A stretch of 64,000 nucleotides of DNA from Candidatus Poribacteria bacterium. Its GTDB lineage: Bacteria; Poribacteria; WGA-4E; WGA-3G. The DNA lies in assembly GCA_022821965.1 (NCBI GenBank), contig JAJECN010000041.1:1-64000 (forward strand), written 5' to 3'. The notes below the pieces were generated by a model. It was not told the DNA's origin. It searched no databases and saw only the letters and a list, made by a program, of their open reading frames with translations. Numbering within the stretch: position 1 is the stretch's first letter; the number at the start of each line of letters is the position of its first letter. Shown here one piece after another: positions 1-8,534 of this stretch. The translations under genes and the position numbers were made by a program.

Positions 1-3000
1 ATATGCTGCGGCTGCTGTTGGGTTAGAAACTGACACTTTTCTTCAAGAGATTCGCGAGAAGTCGAGTTTACAGAACTTGGGTTTGACGGGGCTAATTGAT
101 GGTGGAAACGTGCAGCGCGACACATGGACGGATCGGTTTGATGAAGTGATCGCTGCTTTGAATTCTCCTGACGATCTAAGTGTTGTGCCTCCTGTAATTG
201 TAGACCGGACCCAACCGACCCCAACAGGTGCTGTTTACATCCCGGATGCGAGTCTCCGCGCAGCGATTGAAGAGACACTCGGGAAAGCCCCCGGTGCTTC
301 AATAGCAACGGCGGATATGGCGAGATTGACGCGTCTTGAGGCAGATGAAAGAGGTATCCGCGATCTGACAGGTCTTGAGTATGCGATAAATCTGGAACGG
401 ATAGAGTTTCGTCGCAATGCGATATCCGATCTATCACCACTTGCAGGATTAACGCAACTGAATAACATCAAGTTGCGAGGAAACAGGATAACCGATGTAT
501 CACCATTGGCAGCCTTAACTGACGTGGACTGGCTGGGTCTTGAGGAGAACGCGATTACCGATTTATCCCCGTTGAGGGACCTAATAAAATTGAACGGAAT
601 CGGGATTTCAGGCAACCCGATATCCAATGTGTTGCCGCTTGCAAATCTTCTAAGCCTGGAACGGATAGACGCTTGGCGTACGCCTATTTCAGACTTCTCC
701 CCTTTAGCAAAGTTACCAAGATTGCGCTGGATAGAATTTGGAAACGATAGGTCGATATCGGCTATCCCGTCTCTGAAAGGATTAAAAGCACTGAGGCGAC
801 TGGAGATCAACGACTGCAACATCTCGGATCTCTCCGTGTTGGAGGAGTTAACACAACTGCGGTGGTTAGGCTTGGTTAACAATCTGATATCCGATGTGTC
901 TCCATTGAGTCATCTAAAAGACTTAGAACATCTGAATCTTGATGCTAATATCATATCAGATGTCGCACCCCTTGCGAAGCTAACGAAGTTGAAAGTGCTG
1001 TATCTTGAGAACAACACCATATCGGATGTGTCCCCTCTCAAGGACTTAATCAACTTGGAGCGACTTGATCTTCGTAATAATGCGATATCCGATTTTTCGC
1101 CTTTAGAAGGATTACCTGAAAAAACCTTCATTAGGATGGAGGGCAATCAGGGATTTCTTGTAAGAGGCTCAAGAAAAATAACAGGACCGTGGTTGTGGAT
1201 GATCGCATCGACTGGTGAAAGAGGCGGAGCAAATGCCGCCACTTCTGGGATAGATTTCCTGGCACAAATGAGTGACGGTGCTGTAACGGAGTTGAAGATC
1301 GCTACCAACGGTGCGACAGAGGGGAACCCTGTTGGGAACAAAGTATGGACAATTGGGGAACTATCTCCGATAGGCGGAAATAACATTAATGATATGGCGA
1401 ATGATACAGGCTTGGGATCAGGTGATATAAATAATCACGTTGCTTACGGTTCCGTTGCTTTGGATTCACCGCGAGAACAAAAAACAACAATGCTTGTCGG
1501 TAGTGATGATGCTGTCAAAGTCTGGCTCAACGGGGTTTTGGTTCACAACAATCCTATAGACCGCGGTGCTGATAATTACCAAGATCAGTTCCCTGTCACC
1601 TTGAAAAAGGGAACAAACACTTTGTTAATTGCTGTCTATGAGAGAGGCGGTGGTTGGAGCGGTTTTTTCGGGTTTGAAACTGGGACTGACTATACAATTA
1701 TACCCGCCGATGCCAGATTTTCGTTTTCCACAGAAACCACGCGTTTTGCCATTGGAGATACATTTACTCTCTATCTAAATACAAAAGGTGTTGACGATTT
1801 AGCAGGGTGGAAATCCGATATTATATTTGATCCAGCCGTGTTAAAAGCAAACAGCGTGAAGGACGGCAATTTTTTGACGCAGGAAGGGGGACGAACACAC
1901 TTTTTGAAAGGCGCGATTGATAACACAGAAGGGAGAATCACCGGTGTGGGTTCAGCGCGAATCTCCGAAGGCGGAGCGAGCGGCGAGGGCACACTGCTGT
2001 CCGTCACATTCACGGCGAAAGCTGCTGGAGAAACACGATTGGCATTGCGTGAGTTTGAAGCCGGTTCCAGTACTGGCAAAGCAATTCCATCTGCTTCGCC
2101 TGATATAATCATCACTGTTGCAGAACCATCCGCCTCGGATATGAGTGGTGTCAGATTTCCCCTTTCCACGGATACAACGTCTGTATACCTCGGCGATACC
2201 TTCACGCTTCGCCTCAGTGCAAGAGATGTTACCGATTTAGCGGGTTGGCAAGCTGATATTGCATTTGACCCTGCTGTGCTTGAAGCAGTTGAGGTAAGCG
2301 AAGGCGACTTTCTGAAGGCGGAGGGTGTAAGTGCCTTTTTCGCCCCTGGCACGATTGATAACACCACCGGTAAAATCACCAACGTAAGCACAGCACGGTT
2401 CAAGGGTGGGGTCAGCGGTACTGGTACGCTGCTATCGGTCATGTTTACGGCGAAGGCTGTCGGAGAAACACGAATAACGTTTAGCAGCTTTTATGCTGGC
2501 TCCAGCAGCACTGAGGTAATTCCTTCAGAGTCCCCCGAAATTGCCATTACTGTTGAAGACAGTGCGTTCCTCACTTCCGACGTAAACCGAGACGGTCAAG
2601 TGAACGTTCTCGATCTAATTCTGGTGGCACAGCTCTTGGGCTCCACTCCGTCTGGGGACAGCCGAGCTGATGTTAACGGTGACGGAACTATCAACGTTTT
2701 AGATCTAATCGTTGTGGCACAGCATTTGGGTGAGTCAACCGAGGGAGCTGCACCTTCCAACGTTATAGCAATAGAAAATTTAGAAATAGACCCGGCGATG
2801 GTCCAAGCATGGATAGCGCAGGCAGCGGCTAAAAATGACGGTTCGCTTGCTTTCCAACAAGGTATCGCGAACCTTCAACAACTTTTAGCTTCATTGCTTC
2901 CAGAAGATACGGCTTTACTTCCGAACTATCCCAACCCGTTCAATCCGGAGACGTGGATACCTTATGACCTTGCGGAATCCGCGGATGTCACGGTGCATAT

Positions 3001-3196
3001 CTATGCTATAAATGGTGTCTTAGTCCGGACGTTGGCGTTGGGTTACCAACCCGCGGGTGTCTACCAGTATCGGAGTCGCGCAGCGTATTGGGACGGCAAA
3101 AACGAGATGGGTGAGTCAGTCGCCAGCGGTGTCTATTTTTACACCCTCACCACAGGCGATTTTACTGCGACAAGGAAAATGTTGATAAGGAAGTGA
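1..3196 (+). CDS. Secreted LRR / cohesin x2 / dockerin protein with C-terminal sorting domain (5'-truncated by window)
   Basis: The reading frame is open to the left edge: codons can be read from base 2, so the true start lies outside and the TTG at 77 is not needed. Counting from the first visible codon, about twelve 22-residue internalin-type repeats (pattern ISDLSPL..L..L..L.L..N) cover roughly 100-373. A PA14/carbohydrate-binding-like region follows (385-570), then two cohesin-type beta domains (572-707 and 716-855), each with a LAGW.(S/A)DI.FDPAVL motif. A dockerin-type pair of Ca-binding loops (DVNRDGQVN and DVNGDGTIN) lies at 859-911. The last 90 residues contain YPNPFNPETWIPY and end in TRKMLIRK, typical of FlgD-Ig/type IX-like sorting domains of large secreted Poribacteria proteins. 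Probable role is extracellular adhesion or surface assembly (inference). Having cohesins and a dockerin on one chain would allow self-association. Confidence 0.85.
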   Translation, partial: YAAAAVGLETDTFLQEIREKSSLQNLGLTGLIDGGNVQRDTWTDRFDEVIAALNSPDDLSVVPPVIVDRTQPTPTGAVYIPDASLRAAIEETLGKAPGASIATADMARLTRLEADERGIRDLTGLEYAINLERIEFRRNAISDLSPLAGLTQLNNIKLRGNRITDVSPLAALTDVDWLGLEENAITDLSPLRDLIKLNGIGISGNPISNVLPLANLLSLERIDAWRTPISDFSPLAKLPRLRWIEFGNDRSISAIPSLKGLKALRRLEINDCNISDLSVLEELTQLRWLGLVNNLISDVSPLSHLKDLEHLNLDANIISDVAPLAKLTKLKVLYLENNTISDVSPLKDLINLERLDLRNNAISDFSPLEGLPEKTFIRMEGNQGFLVRGSRKITGPWLWMIASTGERGGANAATSGIDFLAQMSDGAVTELKIATNGATEGNPVGNKVWTIGELSPIGGNNINDMANDTGLGSGDINNHVAYGSVALDSPREQKTTMLVGSDDAVKVWLNGVLVHNNPIDRGADNYQDQFPVTLKKGTNTLLIAVYERGGGWSGFFGFETGTDYTIIPADARFSFSTETTRFAIGDTFTLYLNTKGVDDLAGWKSDIIFDPAVLKANSVKDGNFLTQEGGRTHFLKGAIDNTEGRITGVGSARISEGGASGEGTLLSVTFTAKAAGETRLALREFEAGSSTGKAIPSASPDIIITVAEPSASDMSGVRFPLSTDTTSVYLGDTFTLRLSARDVTDLAGWQADIAFDPAVLEAVEVSEGDFLKAEGVSAFFAPGTIDNTTGKITNVSTARFKGGVSGTGTLLSVMFTAKAVGETRITFSSFYAGSSSTEVIPSESPEIAITVEDSAFLTSDVNRDGQVNVLDLILVAQLLGSTPSGDSRADVNGDGTINVLDLIVVAQHLGESTEGAAPSNVIAIENLEIDPAMVQAWIAQAAAKNDGSLAFQQGIANLQQLLASLLPEDTALLPNYPNPFNPETWIPYDLAESADVTVHIYAINGVLVRTLALGYQPAGVYQYRSRAAYWDGKNEMGESVASGVYFYTLTTGDFTATRKMLIRK

Positions 3197-3198
3197 AG

Positions 3199-3240
3199 AG
3201 TGGTTATCAGTTGTCGGTTGTCAGTTGTCAGTTAAGAGTT
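3199..3240. repeat. Heptamer-built repeat (half element)
   Basis: Directly after the stop of the LRR gene there are five consecutive 7-bp units of the GTTATCA/GTTGTCG/GTTGTCA type ending in GTTAAGAG. The following bases resemble the interior of the complete element at 59019-59160, but the right inverted end is missing here. Confidence 0.7.
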
Positions 3241-3351
3241 TCTGTTGTAACAATCTATCCCAGTTTGGAGTATTTTAAGGAACTGTGGGTTGGGTTGATG
3301 GCGAGTTAAGGAAACCTCGCCAGCGGTTGGTAGATGATAGTTTCACTATCG

Positions 3352-3729
3352 TTAAGTGGAACTATAGTAACCGAGAAAGGCGATGTCTCGTAAGCCACGG
3401 AAAAGTCGTCGCCGTATCCGAAAACGGCTCTTTGCCCATCCCTCTATATATCTCACTGCATCGGGTGATGGGAGTTGTGTAAAACGACACAACTTCCAAT
3501 TGAAAAGCAGCGGTCCCCATTGGAATAGATGCAATCCGAAACGGAGTTGCCGCTGCCACGTTTTGGGCAGTTGCTGGACGAACGCGTCAATCGCGATGAT
3601 CGGGGTATCCAGTGTGGTATCGTGTGAAATCCCTACCATATACGCACACACGGATTTAAGAATATCGTGTTCGGTTTCGGTGAAAAAGTAGGTCGCTTTT
3701 GGCGGTGCCCTAAACATCGGGTTGCTCAC
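3352..3729 (-). CDS. GMC-oxidoreductase small-subunit-like protein (gluconate 2-dehydrogenase subunit 3 type), orphan
   Basis: The 125-residue product starts with an FTETEHDIL segment and ends RRRLFRGLRDIAFLGYYSST. The GWAxSR...RxxFRxL...GYYS pattern is what precedes the FAD domain in long-chain alcohol oxidases, and also forms the separate small subunit of some GMC dehydrogenases. The GTG start at 3729 overlaps the end of the isomerase gene by 20 nt. An ATG at 3717 is an alternative start that also overlaps. A coupled isomerase/GMC sugar-oxidation operon is therefore likely, but no FAD-binding GMC subunit follows: the next gene downstream is the convergent LRR gene. The protein stops right after GYYS, so it may be a stand-alone subunit or the stump of a fused enzyme. 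Confidence 0.6.
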   Translation of the reverse strand: MSNPMFRAPPKATYFFTETEHDILKSVCAYMVGISHDTTLDTPIIAIDAFVQQLPKTWQRQLRFGLHLFQWGPLLFNWKLCRFTQLPSPDAVRYIEGWAKSRFRIRRRLFRGLRDIAFLGYYSST

Positions 3730-4633
3730 TTGATTCTGATAAAGATTCGCACAATTCTCGTGCTTCTATCACGGGTTCTGCTTCGCAGGGACGAATCTCT
3801 AATACTTTCAAAACATCTGACAGCAGCTGCTCAAAAATTTCATCCCATTCAAGATCACCGGTCCCTGGTGGGTGATACGCCTCAAGTCCTTTCAGATCGT
3901 GCAGGTTCACGCCGACGAGGTGTTCAGCATACTGCTCAAGCCATGTATCCGCCCAGCACATGCCGAGTTTCTCCTGTAGCGCAGCATGTCCTATGTCGTG
4001 CCAATAACGCATCGGGCTGCCATAAAACTGCTCAAAGAACAACCCAACTTCATCAAAATTCGGGATTTGGTAATAATTCGGACGATTCTCAATAGCGATA
4101 CAGAGTTCCATTCTCAAGGCGTATTCGTTTAATTCGTCAAGACTCCGTAACACAGCGTCTTGGTGTTTCGCCTCCTTACGCTTCCGCCACTCAGTGGCTT
4201 CCGCCACTTTTTGATCGAAGGCTTCAAACTCGCGCTCGCCATAATTGTATAGGTCTCTCATTAGATAGGACCTATCGTAGGTGTCAACTTCGCCAAGGTG
4301 AAGGACCACAATCGGTACCTCCAACTCAACAGCGAGTTCCATCGTTTGGAGGGTGCGGCGGATAGCCTCCTTCCGTTCGTCTGTATTGAGACTCGAAAGT
4401 AAAATTTTGTCTTTCTCTGCTTCTGCTTGTGACGTTCCGGGAAGGATGGGACAGAAGTTGTGGATCGAGCAGGGCGGGTTTTCCCGAAGGTACGGCTTGA
4501 GCTGCTCTATCTGATCCGGTGTAAGATGCCTACTGAGTTCAATTGATTCAAAGCCGAGTTCTTTGAGTTCATCAAACAGAACAGCACCGTCTTGCTGTTT
4601 GAAGGCATTCCACATTGTTGAAATCGCTAACAT
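3710..4633 (-). CDS. Sugar phosphate isomerase/epimerase family TIM barrel
   Basis: This is a 307-residue protein of the xylose-isomerase-like/AP-endonuclease-2 TIM-barrel superfamily, the group that usually isomerises or epimerises free or phosphorylated sugars or inositols. Visible signatures are the N-terminal strand MLAISTMWNAF, FDELKELGFESIELS, VVLHLGEVD, a metal-ligand-type CIAIENRPNYYQIPN, RYWHDIGHA and GVNLHDLKG. The start at 4633 is chosen because the longer frame would translate the repeat element as MQRHPERTARNVKK. The chosen ATG has AAGGAA upstream, followed by a TTAAAAAA spacer, inside the leader element. The stop overlaps the start of the GMC-subunit gene. The exact substrate cannot be told from sequence. 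Confidence 0.8.
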   Translation of the reverse strand: MLAISTMWNAFKQQDGAVLFDELKELGFESIELSRHLTPDQIEQLKPYLRENPPCSIHNFCPILPGTSQAEAEKDKILLSSLNTDERKEAIRRTLQTMELAVELEVPIVVLHLGEVDTYDRSYLMRDLYNYGEREFEAFDQKVAEATEWRKRKEAKHQDAVLRSLDELNEYALRMELCIAIENRPNYYQIPNFDEVGLFFEQFYGSPMRYWHDIGHAALQEKLGMCWADTWLEQYAEHLVGVNLHDLKGLEAYHPPGTGDLEWDEIFEQLLSDVLKVLEIRPCEAEPVIEARELCESLSESSEQPDV

Positions 4634-4723
4634 TTTTTTAACGTTCCTTGCGGTTCGTTCAGGGTGGCGTTGCAAGGACGCTCCGTTCCGTATATCCAGC
4701 CCGGCCCGTTGGTTGGGCTTACG
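4634..4723 (-). promoter_or_regulatory. Leader element with built-in Shine-Dalgarno and conserved stem-loop (copy A)
   Basis: Read on the minus strand, the element has a stem-loop at 4723-4689 (CGTA-AGCCC pairing with GGGCT...TACG), then a GC-rich stretch, then CGAACCGCAAGGAACG, then TTAAAAAA and the ATG of the isomerase. The same layout precedes ygfZ (48153-48245). The SD, the A/T spacer and the start codon are contiguous. Confidence 0.65.
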
Positions 4724-4778
4724 CTCTCGGGCTTATGCTACTTTAACGCTATGACCTTCCTTACAGTTCGTTTTTCTA

Positions 4779-4830
4779 ACGTTCCTTGCGGTTCGTTCAG
4801 GGTGGCGTTGCAAGGACGCTCCGTTCCGTC
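4779..4830 (-). repeat. Leader element, truncated copy B
   Basis: A second copy of the element in the same orientation as copy A. It runs from the AACGTTCCTTGCGG block through GGCGTTGCAAGGACGCTCCGTTCCGT and then stops before the stem-loop. It lies just downstream of the purN stop and is not next to a start codon. Confidence 0.6.
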
Positions 4831-4832
4831 AA

Positions 4833-5435
4833 CTATCGCACGATTACTTTTCGTCCTTTAATTTTTAGCTTACCCTGCGCGTACCATTTAATAACCTCAG
4901 GATAGAGTTTATGTTCTTCAACCTGAATTCGGTTATGTAAACTCTCCTCGTCGTCCGTATCCAAAATAGGGACAGCCGATTGCGCGATGATGGGACCCGA
5001 ATCCACATCTTCATCAACAAAATGAACGGTAACACCGGTGATTTTCACGCCATAAGCCAATGTATCAGCAACAGGATGCGCGCCCGGAAATGCTGGTAAG
5101 AGTGTGGGATGGACATTGATAATTCGGTTTTGATACTTGTGCACGAAGGGAGGTTGAAACAACTTCATAAAGCCCGCAAGGACAATTAACTCAACTCCGT
5201 AGTGTTCGACGAGCTTTGAAATTTCTGCGTCAAAGTCTTGGCGATTCTCAAAATCTTGGGTTCTCACAACGTGGGTCGATATACCTGCCCGTTTTGCACG
5301 TGTGAGCGCGTAAGCTTTCCGGCGGTCGCTGATTACAACGGCGATATCAATACCGCTTGTTTCGTCTTGATGTAGCTGCTCAATCAGGGTTTGCAGGTTG
5401 GTTCCACTCCCTGAAACGAGGACTGCGATCTTCAA
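4833..5435 (-). CDS. purN: Phosphoribosylglycinamide formyltransferase
   Basis: The enzyme transfers a formyl group from 10-formyl-THF to GAR, the third step of purine synthesis, in the cytosol. The 200-residue product has the usual length. It shows the phosphate-binding VLVSGSGTNLQ near the N-terminus, VISDRRKAYAL, the LAGFMKL strand, the catalytic block NVHPTLLPAFPGAHPV (the catalytic His and Asn environment) and GVTVHFVDEDVDSGPII. The start is a TTG at 5435, giving MKIAVLVSG, with AAGGA seven bases upstream. Upstream in-frame codons would run into the vWA gene, which ends 10 nt before this start, so the two are probably cotranscribed. It stands alone: no other pur gene is in the window. 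Confidence 0.93.
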   Translation of the reverse strand: MKIAVLVSGSGTNLQTLIEQLHQDETSGIDIAVVISDRRKAYALTRAKRAGISTHVVRTQDFENRQDFDAEISKLVEHYGVELIVLAGFMKLFQPPFVHKYQNRIINVHPTLLPAFPGAHPVADTLAYGVKITGVTVHFVDEDVDSGPIIAQSAVPILDTDDEESLHNRIQVEEHKLYPEVIKWYAQGKLKIKGRKVIVR

Positions 5436-5445
5436 TCTTGATTCC

Positions 5446-7254
5446 TTACCAATATGAATTGTTTGTTGTATGTCCCTCTGGGATAGGCACCCAGACCCCA
5501 CCAGTTTTGTTCGCTACTTGCTGTTGGAAATCGTCGTAAGTACCAACGACGCTAACGAGGACCTGCTTTTGTTCTAACATTTGGATAATCGCGAGGGGTG
5601 AGTATTCACCTTTTGCAGGTTCATCTGTAACCAGAATAAAATAGGGTTGGGCATTTGAACGGAGTTTCAACCGTCGCATCCCCTCCGCTACAGCGTCCAA
5701 TAACATCTCATTTTCTCGGCACGGCAGTTCAACGATCTTCCGAATTTGCTCAAGCGTTTGCGGCGGATTAAAAACATTGACCATGTTCACAGATGCGCGC
5801 GATCGGAAGCGCACCACACCTATCTGATAGTCCACAAAGGCGTTATCCCAATTACGAACAACGATCTCAAGTTGCTTCAAAAAATGCGGAAGTTTCTCGT
5901 CCATACTCTTGCTACCGTCAACGAAGAGGACAATATCTACGGGGGTACTACCGCTCAGTTTCAACGCGGCATCCCCAACTTTTGCAACGTCTGACCACTG
6001 TGCTTGGCGTAATGACACTGCTCTGTTTCTTGGATGCCTCGACAAGCGAGTTTGCTGCGGCATTTTGGGTTTTGGGTCTTCGGGAATGAGATGCCACTTA
6101 CCATCTGTTTCAAAGGCAAGTCTCTGGTGTTCAGCCAAAGGGAGGCCAAGAACGTTCACGTAGACACCAAACTCTCGACAGTACGCAATGACATCTTTCA
6201 GCTTAAATCCCTCTCGGCTTGTGAAAGGTTCGTCGGTAACGAGAATGAAGTGTCTTTTGGATGTCGGGCGGAATCGTAGTTCTTTGACCGTTTGCACGAC
6301 AGCATCCAAGGCGTTTTCGTCCTGATGGGTACTGATTGCCCGGAGGGTGCGTTTGTATGTTGAGAAACTCTTCGTCAGCTGGACGACTGTGATAACATTT
6401 TGTTTGGCACGTGCCCAAAATTCTGTCACACCGAGCGCGTAATCTATTTTGGAGGCTTTGTATACATCCACCATTTCGTGCAAATGTTCTATAACCGATT
6501 TAATATTATCCCCCATACTACCGCTGGCATCAATGACAAAGACCACGTCAATTGGACCGCCCTCGCTGGTTTCTACAATCTCTTGCGCGAGTTTCCTCAT
6601 AAGTCTTGGAAAGGGAACATGCGGGAGTACCTCCCGTTTTTCCTGAACTTCTGCCAATTGTGCTGGAGATAGCCCCTCCTCCTCTTCCACTATTTTAAGT
6701 GTCGTAACTTGTGGGGCACGTTGCATTCTCGGTGGGCCGGAACGTTTAGCCCCGAAGGTTGTATCGCCAGCTGGACTCGCAGCTTCCGTTTTCGACAAAT
6801 CTCCCTCAACATCCTGAAGTGTACGGACAGCAGTGCTGACCTCTGCCCAGTTTTCTCTCGACAGATCCAAAGATGTCGATGGATTTTTCGTCTCAACTTC
6901 GGCTTGCAAACTACGTCCTAAGGCAGGACGCGGTGTTTCGGTATCCACCGTAATGGGTGTTGCAAGAGAGGGTGGCAATTCCCCAGTACTGACATCCGGT
7001 TTTATAAATTCATGCTCAAGCGCGCGAAGACGCGGCGAAACCTTTTTCAACGGGGTCTTCGGTCGAGCAGCGTTTTCGACTGAAACGAACTCTGCCGTTA
7101 GATTCGCCTTCTCTGACACTATTGGCTGATTCTGTGCCACGAAGTAGAACGTCGTGATGAAAAAAAAGAGATGGAATATCAGCGAAATGAATAACGCTTT
7201 GTGGGTTGCTGACTTCGTTTTCCAATTCCTATATAAACGGGGTTCTAATTTCAT
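5446..7254 (-). CDS. Membrane-anchored protein with two von Willebrand factor A domains
   Basis: The product is about 602 residues. A single hydrophobic segment near residues 22-40 (ALFISLIFHLFFFITTFYFV) follows a basic N-terminus, so the protein is probably anchored in the inner membrane and faces the periplasm. A Pro/Thr-rich linker leads to vWA domain 1 (about 231-390, MIDAS DASGSM) and vWA domain 2 (about 438-595, DGSKSM). Both carry the DxSxS metal site and a downstream VTDEP motif, so both look competent to bind metal and ligand. The ATG at 7254 has GTAGGA nine bases upstream; a GTG six codons earlier is possible. It follows the sigma/anti-sigma pair and precedes purN by 10 nt. The role is unknown; ligand sensing or adhesion is inference. 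Confidence 0.85.
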   Translation of the reverse strand: MKLEPRLYRNWKTKSATHKALFISLIFHLFFFITTFYFVAQNQPIVSEKANLTAEFVSVENAARPKTPLKKVSPRLRALEHEFIKPDVSTGELPPSLATPITVDTETPRPALGRSLQAEVETKNPSTSLDLSRENWAEVSTAVRTLQDVEGDLSKTEAASPAGDTTFGAKRSGPPRMQRAPQVTTLKIVEEEEGLSPAQLAEVQEKREVLPHVPFPRLMRKLAQEIVETSEGGPIDVVFVIDASGSMGDNIKSVIEHLHEMVDVYKASKIDYALGVTEFWARAKQNVITVVQLTKSFSTYKRTLRAISTHQDENALDAVVQTVKELRFRPTSKRHFILVTDEPFTSREGFKLKDVIAYCREFGVYVNVLGLPLAEHQRLAFETDGKWHLIPEDPKPKMPQQTRLSRHPRNRAVSLRQAQWSDVAKVGDAALKLSGSTPVDIVLFVDGSKSMDEKLPHFLKQLEIVVRNWDNAFVDYQIGVVRFRSRASVNMVNVFNPPQTLEQIRKIVELPCRENEMLLDAVAEGMRRLKLRSNAQPYFILVTDEPAKGEYSPLAIIQMLEQKQVLVSVVGTYDDFQQQVANKTGGVWVPIPEGHTTNNSYW

Positions 7255-7342
7255 TTTTATAAGTCCTACCACAAAGTGTTATGGAAGAGCTAAGGCACAG
7301 GAACCACGGCAAACAGAGAGGAACGCTTCGAAAAAACGTAGC

Positions 7343-7948
7343 TTACTTCCGCCGAAGGTAAGTTGTCAGTAAACGTTTAGGTGGTTCGTGCTGAATAACC
7401 TCAAAAGAGATTAACTTTTCACCATCCAATTCGTATGATTTTTTCAGCGCGTGCACCGACTGTCCAAACCTATCATTAGACGGTTGATAGAGTGTTGCTC
7501 CCACCATCGTAAAAACAGCGAAGGTCAATACAAATATGTAAATTGGGCTGCGTGTCCGAATATTGTAGCGAAGTTTGTAAGCCAGTGTTGAGGCGTGTTG
7601 CACCCATCCAAACGATGCTTCAATGAATTGCGTGGCACGGGACCAAAGCGACGCATGCTTCTTCTCATATTCTTTTGCGTCCGACACGCGCGTCATGACA
7701 CTACTTAAGAAACCATCAGAGACTTCGATTTCGCCACCGTGACGTAGGAAGTTGTCGGTCCGCTGCAATGACCGGACTTGATTGGAACAGAAAACACACT
7801 GTTTGAGATGGTGTCGGATGAGATGGCGTTTCCATACTGGTAATTCCTTATCAATGTAAGCGGAGAGCTCATCTGGACTTACGATTTGCGCTTCACATTC
7901 CGAACCGCGCGTATATGGGAATTCGGTCGCTTTATATTTTTTCATCAA
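7343..7948 (-). CDS. Anti-sigma factor with zf-HC2 domain, membrane-anchored
   Basis: The N-terminal 75 residues carry the anti-sigma zinc-finger pattern LSAYIDKELP...HHLKQCVFCSNQV (His-x3-Cys-x2-Cys), which in this family clamps an ECF sigma factor at the membrane. A coiled linker follows, then one transmembrane helix at about 140-158 (IYIFVLTFAVFTMVGATLY) and a short periplasmic tail of about 40 residues. The gene overlaps the end of the upstream ECF sigma gene by 17 nt, the usual arrangement for a cotranscribed sigma/anti-sigma pair. The periplasmic part is too short to show a known sensor domain, so the signal is unknown. Confidence 0.88.
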   Translation of the reverse strand: MMKKYKATEFPYTRGSECEAQIVSPDELSAYIDKELPVWKRHLIRHHLKQCVFCSNQVRSLQRTDNFLRHGGEIEVSDGFLSSVMTRVSDAKEYEKKHASLWSRATQFIEASFGWVQHASTLAYKLRYNIRTRSPIYIFVLTFAVFTMVGATLYQPSNDRFGQSVHALKKSYELDGEKLISFEVIQHEPPKRLLTTYLRRK

Positions 7949-8534
7949 TACTTTCCTTCCCTATTCCGGCTTTGATGAGCAGCTTTCTCATTTTCTGTCG
8001 CGCTCGATGAATCAATGCTTTTACAGCACCTATGGAGCAGCCAAGAATTTCTGCAACCTCTTCATACCGCAAATCTTGATATGTGACGAGCGTTAGTGCC
8101 ACGCGTTGATTTTCTGGTAACTGTGCCAATGCTTTGCGGATAATTTGTCTCTGTTCTTTTTTCTCTAAAAGTACGTCCGGCAGATAACGGGTATCCCGCA
8201 TGATGTCGGCATGGTAAATATCTTCACCTTCTTCAACCAAGTCTTCCAAAAAACAGGTATTTCGGCGTGTGCGGTTCCGAATCTCGTTTCGGCACAAATT
8301 AGTGGCGATCGTATAGAGCCAACTTTTGAAAGATGCCGTTGGTTCATAACGGTTCGCACTTTTGAAGACCCGTAGGAATGTTTCTTGGGAGAGGTCCTCT
8401 GCTCGTTGATAATCGTCGATAGAACGGTGAATGTAGTTAATCAAAGGGTTCTGATAGCGCCGCACCAACAACTCGAAGGCACTCATATCCCCTTTACCAC
8501 ATTTCACCATCAAATCTTCATCTGAAACAAACAT
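7932..8534 (-). CDS. ECF-family RNA polymerase sigma factor
   Basis: The 200-residue product has sigma region 2 at about 12-80 (FELLVRRYQNPLINYIHRS, AEDLSQETFLRVF, SFKSWLYTIATNLCRNEIR) and region 4 at about 135-190 (LPENQRVALTLVTYQDLRYEEVAEILG...GAVKALIHRARQKMR). This is the two-domain layout of sigma-E-like ECF factors. The ATG at 8534 is preceded by the leader element (CCGCAAGGAACATTAAAAAAA). The gene overlaps its zinc-finger anti-sigma partner. Likely targets are not visible. The nearby minus-strand vWA and TPR genes could be part of the same regulon, which is inference. Confidence 0.92.
   Translation of the reverse strand: MFVSDEDLMVKCGKGDMSAFELLVRRYQNPLINYIHRSIDDYQRAEDLSQETFLRVFKSANRYEPTASFKSWLYTIATNLCRNEIRNRTRRNTCFLEDLVEEGEDIYHADIMRDTRYLPDVLLEKKEQRQIIRKALAQLPENQRVALTLVTYQDLRYEEVAEILGCSIGAVKALIHRARQKMRKLLIKAGIGKESIDEKI

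Noticed and set aside
235-2442. Several open frames on the minus strand under the LRR/cohesin gene
   Set aside because: They lie wholly antisense to a clearly recognised multi-domain protein, are rich in Ser/Arg as expected for shadow frames, and have no SD or family pattern.
3199-3240. Tandem 7-bp units considered as a CRISPR array or minisatellite
   Set aside because: The units are adjacent with no spacers, vary in sequence, and recur at many gaps with inverted partners, so they belong to an interspersed element.
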